Positions 46,322 through 53,504 of a DNA stretch of 53,504 nt are shown one piece after another (position 1 is the first letter of the stretch; every line of letters begins with the position of its first letter). Under the pieces are notes generated by a model, which saw only the letters and a program-made list of their open reading frames with translations, did no database searches and was not told the DNA's origin. The position numbers and the translations under genes were made by a program. The stretch covers positions 1-53,504 of the forward strand of contig JBBIPZ010000017.1 in assembly GCA_037442505.1 (NCBI GenBank). The letters are read 5' to 3'. The DNA is from JBBIPZ01 sp037442505 [NCBI: Deltaproteobacteria bacterium]. GTDB taxonomy: Bacteria > CALINM01.

Positions 46322-48286
46322 CTACTTAAAGTAAAATTTTAGTTCTTCAATAAGCTTCTTTGTGATACGGTTTTTGTCTTCTACATCCTTGAACATCGCA
46401 AGCATAAAACGATTAACTTCCTCAACCATATCCACTACATTTTTAAACGTTTTTGCTTCTTCTTCGCTCTCTTTGAGTACATCTTTTGCAAGATTCCTTA
46501 TTTCCTCATTAGCCTGCACAATTTGATTACTACCCTTTTCTTGCTCCTCTGCAGCAGTAGAAATTTTATGTGCAGTCTCCTTTATTTCATCAATAGAACG
46601 AGATATATATGTTACACCTGCCAGTTGCTCCGAAACAGCCTTTTCTACATTTTCACTAAGTAATTTAGAGTTATCTGCACTATTTTTTAGTTCTTCATAT
46701 CGTGCCTTAGAAGTTGTTGCAATGACAATACCTTGTTCTACCATAGATGTTGTCTTTTCAAATGCCGCTAAAAATGCTTCAGCTTCATTTCTCAAGTCAT
46801 CAACAATGCTTTTAATCTCCTGCGCAGAAAGTTTAGTACGTTCAGAAAGCATCTTTATCTCGTTTGCAACAACAGCAAAAGGCTTTCCATACTCCCCTGC
46901 CTGAGATGCAATAATTGATGCATTAAGGGAAAGAAGGTTTGTCTGCTCTGTAACGGCGGTTATCGTTAGCACGATTTGATGAACTTTGCTAATCGTACTG
47001 CTGAATTTTTCAAAAAGTCCCATTGATATATCAAAGGTTGATTTTACATTCTCTATAAAATCGTAAATTTTATTTATTGTTATAGCCCCTTCTTGAGCCT
47101 TTTCGCTTAACCTCTTGCTGTTATCCAAATTCAACTTGGAGCTTGAAGCAATCTCATCCGCCAATTCCTTCATCTCAAACGCTGTAGTAGCAAGCTCCTC
47201 GGCTGATTTGTATTGGGTCTTTAATGCTTGAGATGTCTCTGCTATAGAAGTATGTATTTGTGCTATCGAAGCAACGCTTCTTTCCAAAGATTGAAACAGT
47301 TCATGCATATTAACATCAAGCATTCTGTAACCTTCGTTCATTTCAGAGATTATTTCAGAAAATCTCGCAATCAAATCATCATGCTTCTTCCTCTGAAGCA
47401 GTATCATATTAAATGTGTTTTCTAACTGTACTGAAAGATTGTTAATGCTTTCAATAAAATACACGTTAGTTATTGCTTGAGAAACTTGCTGAGACAACAA
47501 TGACAAAACAGCCAGCTCATCTTCTGAAGCAACCTTCTTTTTATATTTGTTGTCAACATTAATGACTCCAATCGGTTTGCCTAACCTATGAATAGGCAGA
47601 CAGAAAAACGATTTAGTCCTAAACGACTCTAAATTACTAAAAGGGGGATGTAAGTGAAAGTCTTTCGGATAATCATTGATATTCTTTATCAGATAAGTCT
47701 TGTTATCATGAATCGCACGAAATAATAGTCCTCCTTCATTGCTGTTAAAAGGCACCCATATCTTTTCTATAGGATCTCTTGTACCTAAGGTAACAACACA
47801 TTTTATTATGTTTTTTTCTTCGTCAACCATAAGTATATTAACTCTATCAAACTCAAGTATTTCATAAGCACACCTTGCCACCTCTTCCAGAGCTTTCTGT
47901 AAAGTTGGAGCCTGCTGAATATGCTTAGCAGCCTCTAATAACCTGTTAGTCTTTAATCTAAGATTTTCAAGTGTAGTTTTATACTCTTGCTCTCTCTTTT
48001 GAATTTCAGCCTTACTCTTTTCGAGCTCTTCATTTTTTTCAGCTAAATTGTCCCTGTTATAGCCGATTATATAGCCAAGCGTTCCCAGAACAACTATAGA
48101 TGAGCAGAAATAAAACATTAAGGAAAGATTATAATTTGAGCTAAAAAAGTCAGACAGATATTTCCACATCTTTCCATTTTCGGAAAATGTAAGAGCTGCA
48201 ATGACAATCCACCCCAAGGGGGCACAGAGACCTGCTACCCCCCCTAACAACATAAATTTAACTCTATGAGTCCGCACTTTTAACAT
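46322..48286 (-). CDS. GAF-containing methyl-accepting chemotaxis protein
   Basis: 654 residues: two close transmembrane helices (11-33, 55-76) without a periplasmic domain, a coiled coil, a GAF domain (about 125-275), a second coil and an MCP signalling region (about 330-640). The hairpin tip NLLSLNASIIASQAGEYGKPFAVVANEIKMLSERT lacks the usual IEAAR core, having IIASQ instead. Ribosome-binding site AAAGG. It probably senses a cytoplasmic small molecule or redox state through GAF. Grouped with USP and two receiver genes; no che genes lie in the window. Confidence 0.9.
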   Translation of the reverse strand: MLKVRTHRVKFMLLGGVAGLCAPLGWIVIAALTFSENGKMWKYLSDFFSSNYNLSLMFYFCSSIVVLGTLGYIIGYNRDNLAEKNEELEKSKAEIQKREQEYKTTLENLRLKTNRLLEAAKHIQQAPTLQKALEEVARCAYEILEFDRVNILMVDEEKNIIKCVVTLGTRDPIEKIWVPFNSNEGGLLFRAIHDNKTYLIKNINDYPKDFHLHPPFSNLESFRTKSFFCLPIHRLGKPIGVINVDNKYKKKVASEDELAVLSLLSQQVSQAITNVYFIESINNLSVQLENTFNMILLQRKKHDDLIARFSEIISEMNEGYRMLDVNMHELFQSLERSVASIAQIHTSIAETSQALKTQYKSAEELATTAFEMKELADEIASSSKLNLDNSKRLSEKAQEGAITINKIYDFIENVKSTFDISMGLFEKFSSTISKVHQIVLTITAVTEQTNLLSLNASIIASQAGEYGKPFAVVANEIKMLSERTKLSAQEIKSIVDDLRNEAEAFLAAFEKTTSMVEQGIVIATTSKARYEELKNSADNSKLLSENVEKAVSEQLAGVTYISRSIDEIKETAHKISTAAEEQEKGSNQIVQANEEIRNLAKDVLKESEEEAKTFKNVVDMVEEVNRFMLAMFKDVEDKNRITKKLIEELKFYFK

Positions 48287-48288
48287 AG

Positions 48289-48738
48289 TTACCTTTCTTC
48301 CCTCATTTTAATACACATAACGGAACAAGGTGATTTTTTAACAACCTTTTCTGCAGTACTTCCAAAAACAAACTTTTCCAGACCACGTTTGCCTGCGCTT
48401 CCAATAACAATCATATCAATCTCTTTATCAACCGCAAACTTAATAATCTCATCATCTGGCACACCAAATATTATCATAGTTTCGACATTTTCAAAACCTT
48501 TAAGTTTGGAGTCTTTAAGTTCTTTCATCAGTTTTTTTGCTCCGACTTCTATTTCTGTTCTAATTTTGTCAAAAGAGATGTGTGGTACATAAAAACCTGT
48601 ATATTCCACGGGTTCATAAATAATATGCAGCACGTAAAGCTTTGCACCAAAATTTCTTGCAAGTTCTTTTGCATACTCTAAGGCTTCAAAAGAGTATTCA
48701 GAAAAATCTGTAGGACAAAGTATCTTTTTAATCCTCAT
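48289..48738 (-). CDS. Universal stress protein (UspA-like)
   Basis: A single UspA domain of 149 residues. The nucleotide-binding pattern is GSAGKRGLEKFVFGSTAEKV at the C-terminal end (G-2x-G-9x-G-S/T type), with the start KILCPTDFSEYSFEAL. I chose the ATG at 48738 because AGGAGG is in place and because a longer frame would overlap galT. Lies directly before the GAF-MCP gene (two-base gap), so it is co-transcribed with the signalling genes. Confidence 0.9.
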   Translation of the reverse strand: MRIKKILCPTDFSEYSFEALEYAKELARNFGAKLYVLHIIYEPVEYTGFYVPHISFDKIRTEIEVGAKKLMKELKDSKLKGFENVETMIIFGVPDDEIIKFAVDKEIDMIVIGSAGKRGLEKFVFGSTAEKVVKKSPCSVMCIKMREER

Positions 48739-48754
48739 ATGACTCCTCCTTCTC

Positions 48755-49780
48755 TTAAATTTTTGTATTTTTAAGTTCTTCAGCAGCAACTTCGGGTAAA
48801 ATAGGATTAAAAAAGAAGCCTGTTCCCCATTCTAATCCAGACATACGAAACAGCCTTGGTGATATTTCAAAATGCCAGTGGAAATCATAATTTATCGTAC
48901 TCCAATAGCCTGGCCTTGGTATCAAATTGGGTGCGGTATGAACCGCCATTGTATATGGTGGTACAGACAAAAGTGCAGCTAATTTTTTTAAAACTATTAT
49001 TATCGTTTCTGTCAAATCGTTAGCAACGGTAGGAACAATATCCTCATAAATTGCCTGATGTTGCTTTGGTAAAATAAACACTTCGTAAGGTGAAAGCGAG
49101 GCAAATGGCGTTAATGCAACAAAGTTAGGTGTTTCAAGCACAATTCTTTCTTTTAACTTCAATTCATGCTTGATTACATCGCAAAAAAGACAACGCTCTT
49201 TGTCTTCATAATATGATTTTGACTGAATAAGTTCCTCTTTGACTTTTCTCGGAGTTATAGGCGTTGCAAGTATCTGGGAATGAGAATGTTCCATGCTACC
49301 AAACGTTCCCAAGCCAAAGTTTTTGAAAATTGTCACATACTTAAAACGTTTATCCTGTTTTAGTTCTGCAATTCGCTCCTTGTAAGCCCACAAAACATCT
49401 CTTACCTGGTTAAAAGAAAGATCTTCCAATTGTGTTTTATGTTCCGGCGTTTCGACTATAACTTCATGAATTCCAAAGCCTGATATAACATCATAAATAC
49501 CACTTGGTTTCCTATCCAATTCTTCATCGGGTTGCAAAACAGCACCTTTGTTTTCAAATGTCCTTATCCACCAACCGGGTCCATTTTTTTCTGAGTCAAC
49601 CTTTCTATACGCCAAATTTTCTGGTGGAGTCTCCATCTCATGTCCGGCACAAAAGCTACATTCGGACTGTTTAGCTGTTTCGAAATGTCTTTCTTTCCAG
49701 AATTCAAATATCTTATCTCTTAAAGTAGAATTAAATACAACCCAATGTCCAGTGAAAGCCTCTTTTCTAATTTCTTTCAT
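48755..49780 (-). CDS. galT: Galactose-1-phosphate uridylyltransferase
   Basis: Leloir pathway enzyme or a near relative, of the HIT superfamily. The catalytic centre is MEHSHSQILATP in place of the E. coli HPHGQ, a form seen in shorter bacterial GalT types. Zinc or structural cysteine pairs CSFCAGHE and CLFCDVIKHE, and the C-terminal HWHFEISPR are present. 341 residues. The ATG is one base after the upstream receiver gene stop, with AGAGGG nine bases ahead. The other Leloir genes (galK, galE) are not here, so substrate could be another sugar phosphate. Confidence 0.87.
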   Translation of the reverse strand: MKEIRKEAFTGHWVVFNSTLRDKIFEFWKERHFETAKQSECSFCAGHEMETPPENLAYRKVDSEKNGPGWWIRTFENKGAVLQPDEELDRKPSGIYDVISGFGIHEVIVETPEHKTQLEDLSFNQVRDVLWAYKERIAELKQDKRFKYVTIFKNFGLGTFGSMEHSHSQILATPITPRKVKEELIQSKSYYEDKERCLFCDVIKHELKLKERIVLETPNFVALTPFASLSPYEVFILPKQHQAIYEDIVPTVANDLTETIIIVLKKLAALLSVPPYTMAVHTAPNLIPRPGYWSTINYDFHWHFEISPRLFRMSGLEWGTGFFFNPILPEVAAEELKNTKI

Positions 49781-49781
49781 A

Positions 49782-50150
49782 TTATTTGCCCTCTATTCTT
49801 TTTATCAAAGTAAGAACTTCTTCAAGTCTAACAGGCTTGTTAAGATATTCAAAAGCTCCACAATTAAGTATTTCATAAAAGCTTTCACAATCACCGTATG
49901 CGGTCATCATAACAAAGGTTGTGTCTTTATAATTTTTGTTGCAAAATTTAAGAAGATCTAAGCCATCAAGATTTGGCATCTTAAGATCGGAAAGGACAAG
50001 ATCGATACTTTCTTTGTTTAACAAAGTAATAGCGTTTAGTCCATCACTCGCTTCAAAAACTTTATATCCCTCTTTCTTCAAGAAAAGTGAAAGTCCCCAT
50101 CTTGCATCATCATCATCTTCAACAATCAGTATGTTGTTAATCTTCTTCAC
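49782..50150 (-). CDS. Single-domain response regulator receiver
   Basis: 122 residues making one complete receiver: acidic pocket E11/D12/D13, phosphorylation D55, T83 and K105, with no output domain. NtrC-like in sequence style (LSDLKMPNLDGLDLL). GTG start with no ribosome-binding site; a strong promoter ends six bases before it. It may act by protein binding, perhaps with the receiver-kinase hybrid or the MCP encoded downstream on the same transcript. Confidence 0.88.
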   Translation of the reverse strand: MKKINNILIVEDDDDARWGLSLFLKKEGYKVFEASDGLNAITLLNKESIDLVLSDLKMPNLDGLDLLKFCNKNYKDTTFVMMTAYGDCESFYEILNCGAFEYLNKPVRLEEVLTLIKRIEGK

Positions 50151-50156
50151 AATGTA

Positions 50157-50185
50157 AGTTTACTTTTAATATTAAAAGTTGTCAA
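50157..50185 (-). promoter_or_regulatory. Promoter with palindromic spacer before the receiver gene
   Basis: Minus strand: TTGACA (50185-50180), 17 bases, TAAACT (50162-50157), then six bases to the GTG at 50150. The perfect 18-bp palindrome ACTTTTAATATTAAAAGT (50162-50179) fills the whole spacer and touches the -10. The gatB stop codon is inside it. Confidence 0.65.
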
Positions 50186-51623
50186 CATCGTCTATACGTA
50201 TTTCTGAAAGTCTTTTCTTTAAAAGTTCATTCAAAACCTTTGGGTTGGCTTTGCCTTTTGTTTTTTTCATAACCTGCCCTACAAAAAATGAAAAAAGCTT
50301 ATCTTTTCCGGACAAATAATTTATCAATTCAGTTTTATTTTCTTTTAACGTATCGTTTATTACTCCAATTAACTCAGACTCGCCACTAATCTGTGCTAAA
50401 CCCATTTTCTCCATAAGTATAGCCGGAGGAGTGCCAGACGCCATCATCTCCGGAAGCATTGCCTTAGCACCGTTTGCATTAATCTTATTTTCATCAAGTA
50501 AACTGAACAACTCTTTTAGGGCCTGCGGCGAGAGTTTTGTTTCTCTAATCCCAACTTTTTTCTCGTTCAGCTCTTTTAAAATTTCAGTCATAAAAAAGTT
50601 ACTCAATGCTTTAGGATTATTGTAAAGTTTTACACACTCCTCATAAAATATTGCCACATCTTTTTCTGTAGTCAAAACTTCTACATCATACTCTGGAAGC
50701 ACATATTCTGATATAAAGCGTCTCTTTTTTACATAAGGTAGTTCCGGCATTTTTTTTCTTACTTCTTCAATCAATGAGTCATCAAAAATAACAGGCATCA
50801 AGTCAGGCTCTGGAAAATACCTGTAATCATGTGCTTCTTCCTTGCTTCGCATCGAAATTGTGATCCCTTTTACAGAATCAAATAACCTTGTCTCTTGAAC
50901 AACCTTGCCGCCACTCTCGATTATATCTATCTGCCTTTCAATTTCGTAATCAATTGCCCTCTGGATAAATCTAAAACTGTTTATGTTTTTTAACTCCGCC
51001 TTCGTTCCAAATTTTTGCTCACCTTTTTTTCTGACAGAAATATTGGCATCACAACGAAAACTACCTTCTTCCATATTTCCATCACAGATACCAAGATAAA
51101 GTAAAATCTGCCTCAACTCTTTTAAATATGCTACTGCTTCAACTGAACTTCTTAAGTCTGGTTCACTGACAATTTCAAGCAACGGTGTGCCTGCCCTGTT
51201 AAGATCTACCAGGCTGCTATTACCTTCGTGGATTAATTTGCCTGCATCCTCTTCCATATGAATTCTGGTTATCCCAATGCGCTTTTCTCCAACATCTGTC
51301 TTGATCATAAGATAACCATCACTGCAAATTGGCAACTCATATTGAGAAATCTGATAACCTTTAGGTAGATCAGGATAGAAATAATTTTTTCTGGCAAAAA
51401 AACTATCTTTATTTATCCTGCAATTTGTTGCAAGTCCAAGCATTATCGCATATTCAACTACCTTTTTATTTAACACAGGTAAAACGCCGGGCAGCCCCAA
51501 ACATACCGGACATGTCTGTGAATTTGGTTCGGCTCCAAACTTTGTAGAACAACCGCAAAATATTTTTGTGTTTGTAAGCAACTGTGCATGAACTTCTAAT
51601 CCTATAACCGCTTCGTAAGACAT
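50172..51623 (-). CDS. gatB: Asp-tRNA(Asn)/Glu-tRNA(Gln) amidotransferase subunit B
   Basis: Kinase-transamidase subunit that binds misacylated Glu-tRNA-Gln. Typical start [22 protein letters not shown], with the zinc cysteines of this region and CPVCLGLPG; ends in the YqeY-like tail domain. 483 residues. I chose the ATG at 51623: GAGGAGG lies eight bases upstream, and the longer frame would overlap gatA. The stop lies in the promoter of the next gene. Confidence 0.96.
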   Translation of the reverse strand: MSYEAVIGLEVHAQLLTNTKIFCGCSTKFGAEPNSQTCPVCLGLPGVLPVLNKKVVEYAIMLGLATNCRINKDSFFARKNYFYPDLPKGYQISQYELPICSDGYLMIKTDVGEKRIGITRIHMEEDAGKLIHEGNSSLVDLNRAGTPLLEIVSEPDLRSSVEAVAYLKELRQILLYLGICDGNMEEGSFRCDANISVRKKGEQKFGTKAELKNINSFRFIQRAIDYEIERQIDIIESGGKVVQETRLFDSVKGITISMRSKEEAHDYRYFPEPDLMPVIFDDSLIEEVRKKMPELPYVKKRRFISEYVLPEYDVEVLTTEKDVAIFYEECVKLYNNPKALSNFFMTEILKELNEKKVGIRETKLSPQALKELFSLLDENKINANGAKAMLPEMMASGTPPAILMEKMGLAQISGESELIGVINDTLKENKTELINYLSGKDKLFSFFVGQVMKKTKGKANPKVLNELLKKRLSEIRIDDVDNF

Positions 51624-51636
51624 TAACAATACCTCC

Positions 51637-53070
51637 TCACTTATTAGCCTGCTCAAAGGCATAAGCAACATTTAAAACTGTCTGCTCATCCATATAATTA
51701 CCAATAATCTGTAAACCTATTGGCAGGTTTTTAGAATCAACACCACATGGAATAGAAACAGCTGGCAACCCAGCTAAATTAACGTTAACTGTAAAAATGT
51801 CAGAAAGATACATCTTGATAGGGTCATCCGTCTTTTCTCCCAACTTAAATGCAGTTTCAGGAGAAGTTGGGCAAACAATAACATTTACTTCTTTAAAGGC
51901 ATCCTCAAAATCTTTCTTAATCAACGTTCTAACCTTGCTTGCCTTTTTGTAGTATGCATCGTAATATCCTGAAGCCAATGAAAATGTTCCCAACATAATT
52001 CTTCGTTTAACCTCTTCACCAAAACCTTCTTTTTTAGTTTTGACATACATTTCGTGAAGATCTTTTACATTTTCAGCACGGTGCCCATATTTAACACCAT
52101 CATATCTTGCAAGATTTGAGCTTGCTTCAGCCGTAGCAATTAAATAATAAACCGCTATCCCATAATCTGAATGAGGCAAGCTTATCTCTTTTATTTTAGC
52201 GCCTAAAGACTTTAGCAAATTTATAGAGTTTTTTATTTTTATCGACACATCTTCGTTCATTCCCTCAATAAAATACTCTTTTGGCACACCTATGGTTAAA
52301 TCATTTATTTTTCGAATAAGCAATTGAGAATATGGTGGCACAGGTGTTTTGAGAGATGTTGAATCCCTTTCATCTCTACCCGCAATATTTTCCAATATTA
52401 AAGCAGCATCCTTAACTGTTTTAGTGATAGGTCCAATCTGATCGAGCGACGAGCCAAAAGCAATTAATCCATAACGACTAACAAGCCCATAGGTTGGCTT
52501 CAAACCAACTACACCACAAAGAGATGCAGGCTGTCTTATTGAACCGCCAGTATCACTACCGAGTGCTGCAGGAGACATTGATGCAGCGACGCATGCCGCC
52601 GATCCGCCACTGCTGCCACCGGGAATTCTTTCTGTATCATGTGGGTTTCTAACAGGTCCAAAAAAAGACGTCTCGTTAGAAGAACCCATCGCAAACTCAT
52701 CCATATTGGTTTTGCCTAAAATAACCATACCATGTGATTTTAGCTTTTCAACTACAGTGGCATCGTATGGAGGAATAAAGTTATGTAAAATTTTAGACGC
52801 ACAGGTAGTTCTAATACCTTTTGTACAAATATTGTCTTTTATAGCGATTGGGATGCCTAATAGTGGTGCTTTTACTCCAGCTTTAAGTTTTTCATCTGCA
52901 TCTTTAGCTGCCAACACTGCTTCTTCTTCAACAATTGTAATGAACGCGTTTATGTCAGGATTTAATCTTTTTGCTTGCTTAATAAACATTTCTGTTAGCT
53001 CGGTTGAAGTAGTTTCTCCTTTGCCAAGCATTTTAGAACACTCTGTTATGGTTAGATCTTTTATATCCAT
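51637..53070 (-). CDS. gatA: Asp-tRNA(Asn)/Glu-tRNA(Gln) amidotransferase subunit A
   Basis: Amidase subunit that releases ammonia from glutamine. Catalytic Ser-cisSer-Lys triad is in view: lysine in [11 protein letters not shown] (about 77), the Gly/Ser-rich [14 protein letters not shown] and serine of [12 protein letters not shown]. 477 residues. It follows gatC by 20 bases with GGAGG and precedes gatB by 13. Confidence 0.97.
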   Translation of the reverse strand: MDIKDLTITECSKMLGKGETTSTELTEMFIKQAKRLNPDINAFITIVEEEAVLAAKDADEKLKAGVKAPLLGIPIAIKDNICTKGIRTTCASKILHNFIPPYDATVVEKLKSHGMVILGKTNMDEFAMGSSNETSFFGPVRNPHDTERIPGGSSGGSAACVAASMSPAALGSDTGGSIRQPASLCGVVGLKPTYGLVSRYGLIAFGSSLDQIGPITKTVKDAALILENIAGRDERDSTSLKTPVPPYSQLLIRKINDLTIGVPKEYFIEGMNEDVSIKIKNSINLLKSLGAKIKEISLPHSDYGIAVYYLIATAEASSNLARYDGVKYGHRAENVKDLHEMYVKTKKEGFGEEVKRRIMLGTFSLASGYYDAYYKKASKVRTLIKKDFEDAFKEVNVIVCPTSPETAFKLGEKTDDPIKMYLSDIFTVNVNLAGLPAVSIPCGVDSKNLPIGLQIIGNYMDEQTVLNVAYAFEQANK

Positions 53071-53090
53071 TTCTATTTTGCCTCCTATTC

Positions 53091-53381
53091 CTATTCAACA
53101 ACTCTTGGAACTCTAAAAAAATTATCGCTTTTTTGTGGCGCATTTAAAACAACATCATCTGGTGACAAAGATTCCTTTTCTTCGTCCTCTCTCATTACAT
53201 CCACTACAGGCAGCACATGATAAGTTGTAAGGACATTGTCCACATTTAAAACACCAAGCTGTTCAACATATTCGAGAATTTTTCTAAATTTATCGGTAAA
53301 ACTTTCAATTTCCATATCCTCGAATTCTAACCTGGATAGTTTAGCGACATACTTAACAAGTTCTTTATTAATCTCGGCCAT
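53091..53381 (-). CDS. gatC: Asp-tRNA(Asn)/Glu-tRNA(Gln) amidotransferase subunit C
   Basis: Small 96-residue belt subunit that holds GatA and GatB together. The N-terminal [20 protein letters not shown] and C-terminal FFRVPRVVE fit the family. First gene of gatCAB. GGGGG lies 12 bases before the ATG. The promoter is at 53448-53477 and an inverted repeat lies in the leader. Confidence 0.95.
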   Translation of the reverse strand: MAEINKELVKYVAKLSRLEFEDMEIESFTDKFRKILEYVEQLGVLNVDNVLTTYHVLPVVDVMREDEEKESLSPDDVVLNAPQKSDNFFRVPRVVE

Positions 53382-53401
53382 TTTATTTTACATCCCCCTT
53401 T

Positions 53402-53415
53402 AACTAAAGTTAGTT
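53402..53415. repeat. Inverted repeat in the gatCAB leader
   Basis: AACTAA-AG-TTAGTT: six-base perfect arms with a two-base spacer, between the -10 and the gatC ribosome-binding site. Suits a small operator; no binding protein is assigned. Confidence 0.35.
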
Positions 53416-53447
53416 TTCTTTTTGAAAGCCAAACTAAAATTAATAGT

Positions 53448-53477
53448 ATCATACCAAAAAAATACTTCCTATGTAAA
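53448..53477 (-). promoter_or_regulatory. Promoter of gatCAB
   Basis: On the minus strand TTTACA (53477-53472), 18 bases, TATGAT (53453-53448). Confidence 0.55.
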
Positions 53478-53480
53478 CAC

Positions 53481-53502
53481 CATCCCAATAGCATCCCAAT
53501 AG
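53481..53502. repeat. 11-base tandem repeat at the window edge
   Basis: CATCCCAATAG occurs twice in a row (53481-53491 and 53492-53502), directly upstream of the gatCAB -35. More copies could lie beyond the window end. Confidence 0.5.
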
Positions 53503-53504
53503 GG

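Noticed and set aside
1-53504. CRISPR arrays, phage, integrases, insertion sequences, rRNA or further tRNA genes
   Set aside because: Reading through the gaps showed no regularly spaced repeats, transposase or integrase frames, and no second cloverleaf.

Overview
The window is an AT-rich piece of chromosome from a Gram-negative, free-living bacterium. It carries outer-membrane traits (SurA-like foldases, a beta-barrel porin-like protein, RlpA), the non-mevalonate isoprenoid genes ispD, ispE and ispF, GatCAB with a tRNA-Gln, and c-type cytochromes including an octahaem protein. Low GC, this cytochrome set and the mixture of gene families would fit a Deferribacterota-like anaerobic or microaerobic respirer; that assignment is inference from style and gene content, not from a marker phylogeny. 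Coding density is high, genes are often stop/start overlapped, and I see no phage, insertion sequence, CRISPR array or toxin island.

Layout. (1) 29-8432, leftward: an acyl-CoA synthetase with its own promoter, then a long operon carD - PIN/TRAM - ispD - ispF - cysS - DUF4124 protein (6635 down to 1923), preceded by the htrA-hsp20 stress pair. (2) 8649-25988, rightward: BatD-like protein, inositol monophosphatase and RadC; an NlpC/P60 hydrolase and a BCAM0308-like zinc-ribbon protein closed by a clear terminator; then mfd, three successive parvulin/SurA-type proteins, pdxA, a phosphohexomutase, uvrA and a ResB-like protein, mostly overlapping or a few bases apart. (3) 26031-28372, leftward: RlmI-type methyltransferase and dNTPase. 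(4) 28442-34281, rightward: an unknown secreted protein plus an IPT/TIG protein, a 308-base repeat-bearing gap, lon, and a secreted transglutaminase-like protein. (5) 34323-38035, leftward: monohaem cytochrome, DUF3373 beta-barrel protein and octahaem tetrathionate-reductase-family cytochrome, a candidate respiratory or electron-conduit operon. (6) 38181-53381, leftward: gatCAB, then a signalling and metabolism run (receiver protein, galT, universal stress protein, GAF-MCP, receiver/kinase-like hybrid), FAD protein, YhaM-type exoribonuclease, AI-2E-type permease, AmrS, endonuclease V, rlpA, ispE and tRNA-Gln(UUG).

How the parts work together. IspD, IspE and IspF cover three consecutive steps of the MEP pathway from two loci. 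GatCAB and tRNA-Gln are enzyme and substrate of the indirect Gln-tRNA route. UvrA, Mfd, RadC and endonuclease V form a DNA-repair theme; HtrA, Hsp20, Lon and the parvulins form a protein-quality theme.

Most novel-looking signals. (a) The porin-plus-cytochrome operon, whose octahaem protein has one haem site in CX4CH form. (b) A receiver gene at 50150 whose promoter spacer is filled by a perfect 18-bp palindrome and whose GTG lies six bases after the -10. (c) A recurring -10/six bases/start geometry suggesting leaderless transcripts. (d) A receiver-kinase-like protein with a degraded ATPase domain next to an MCP with a non-classical signalling tip.
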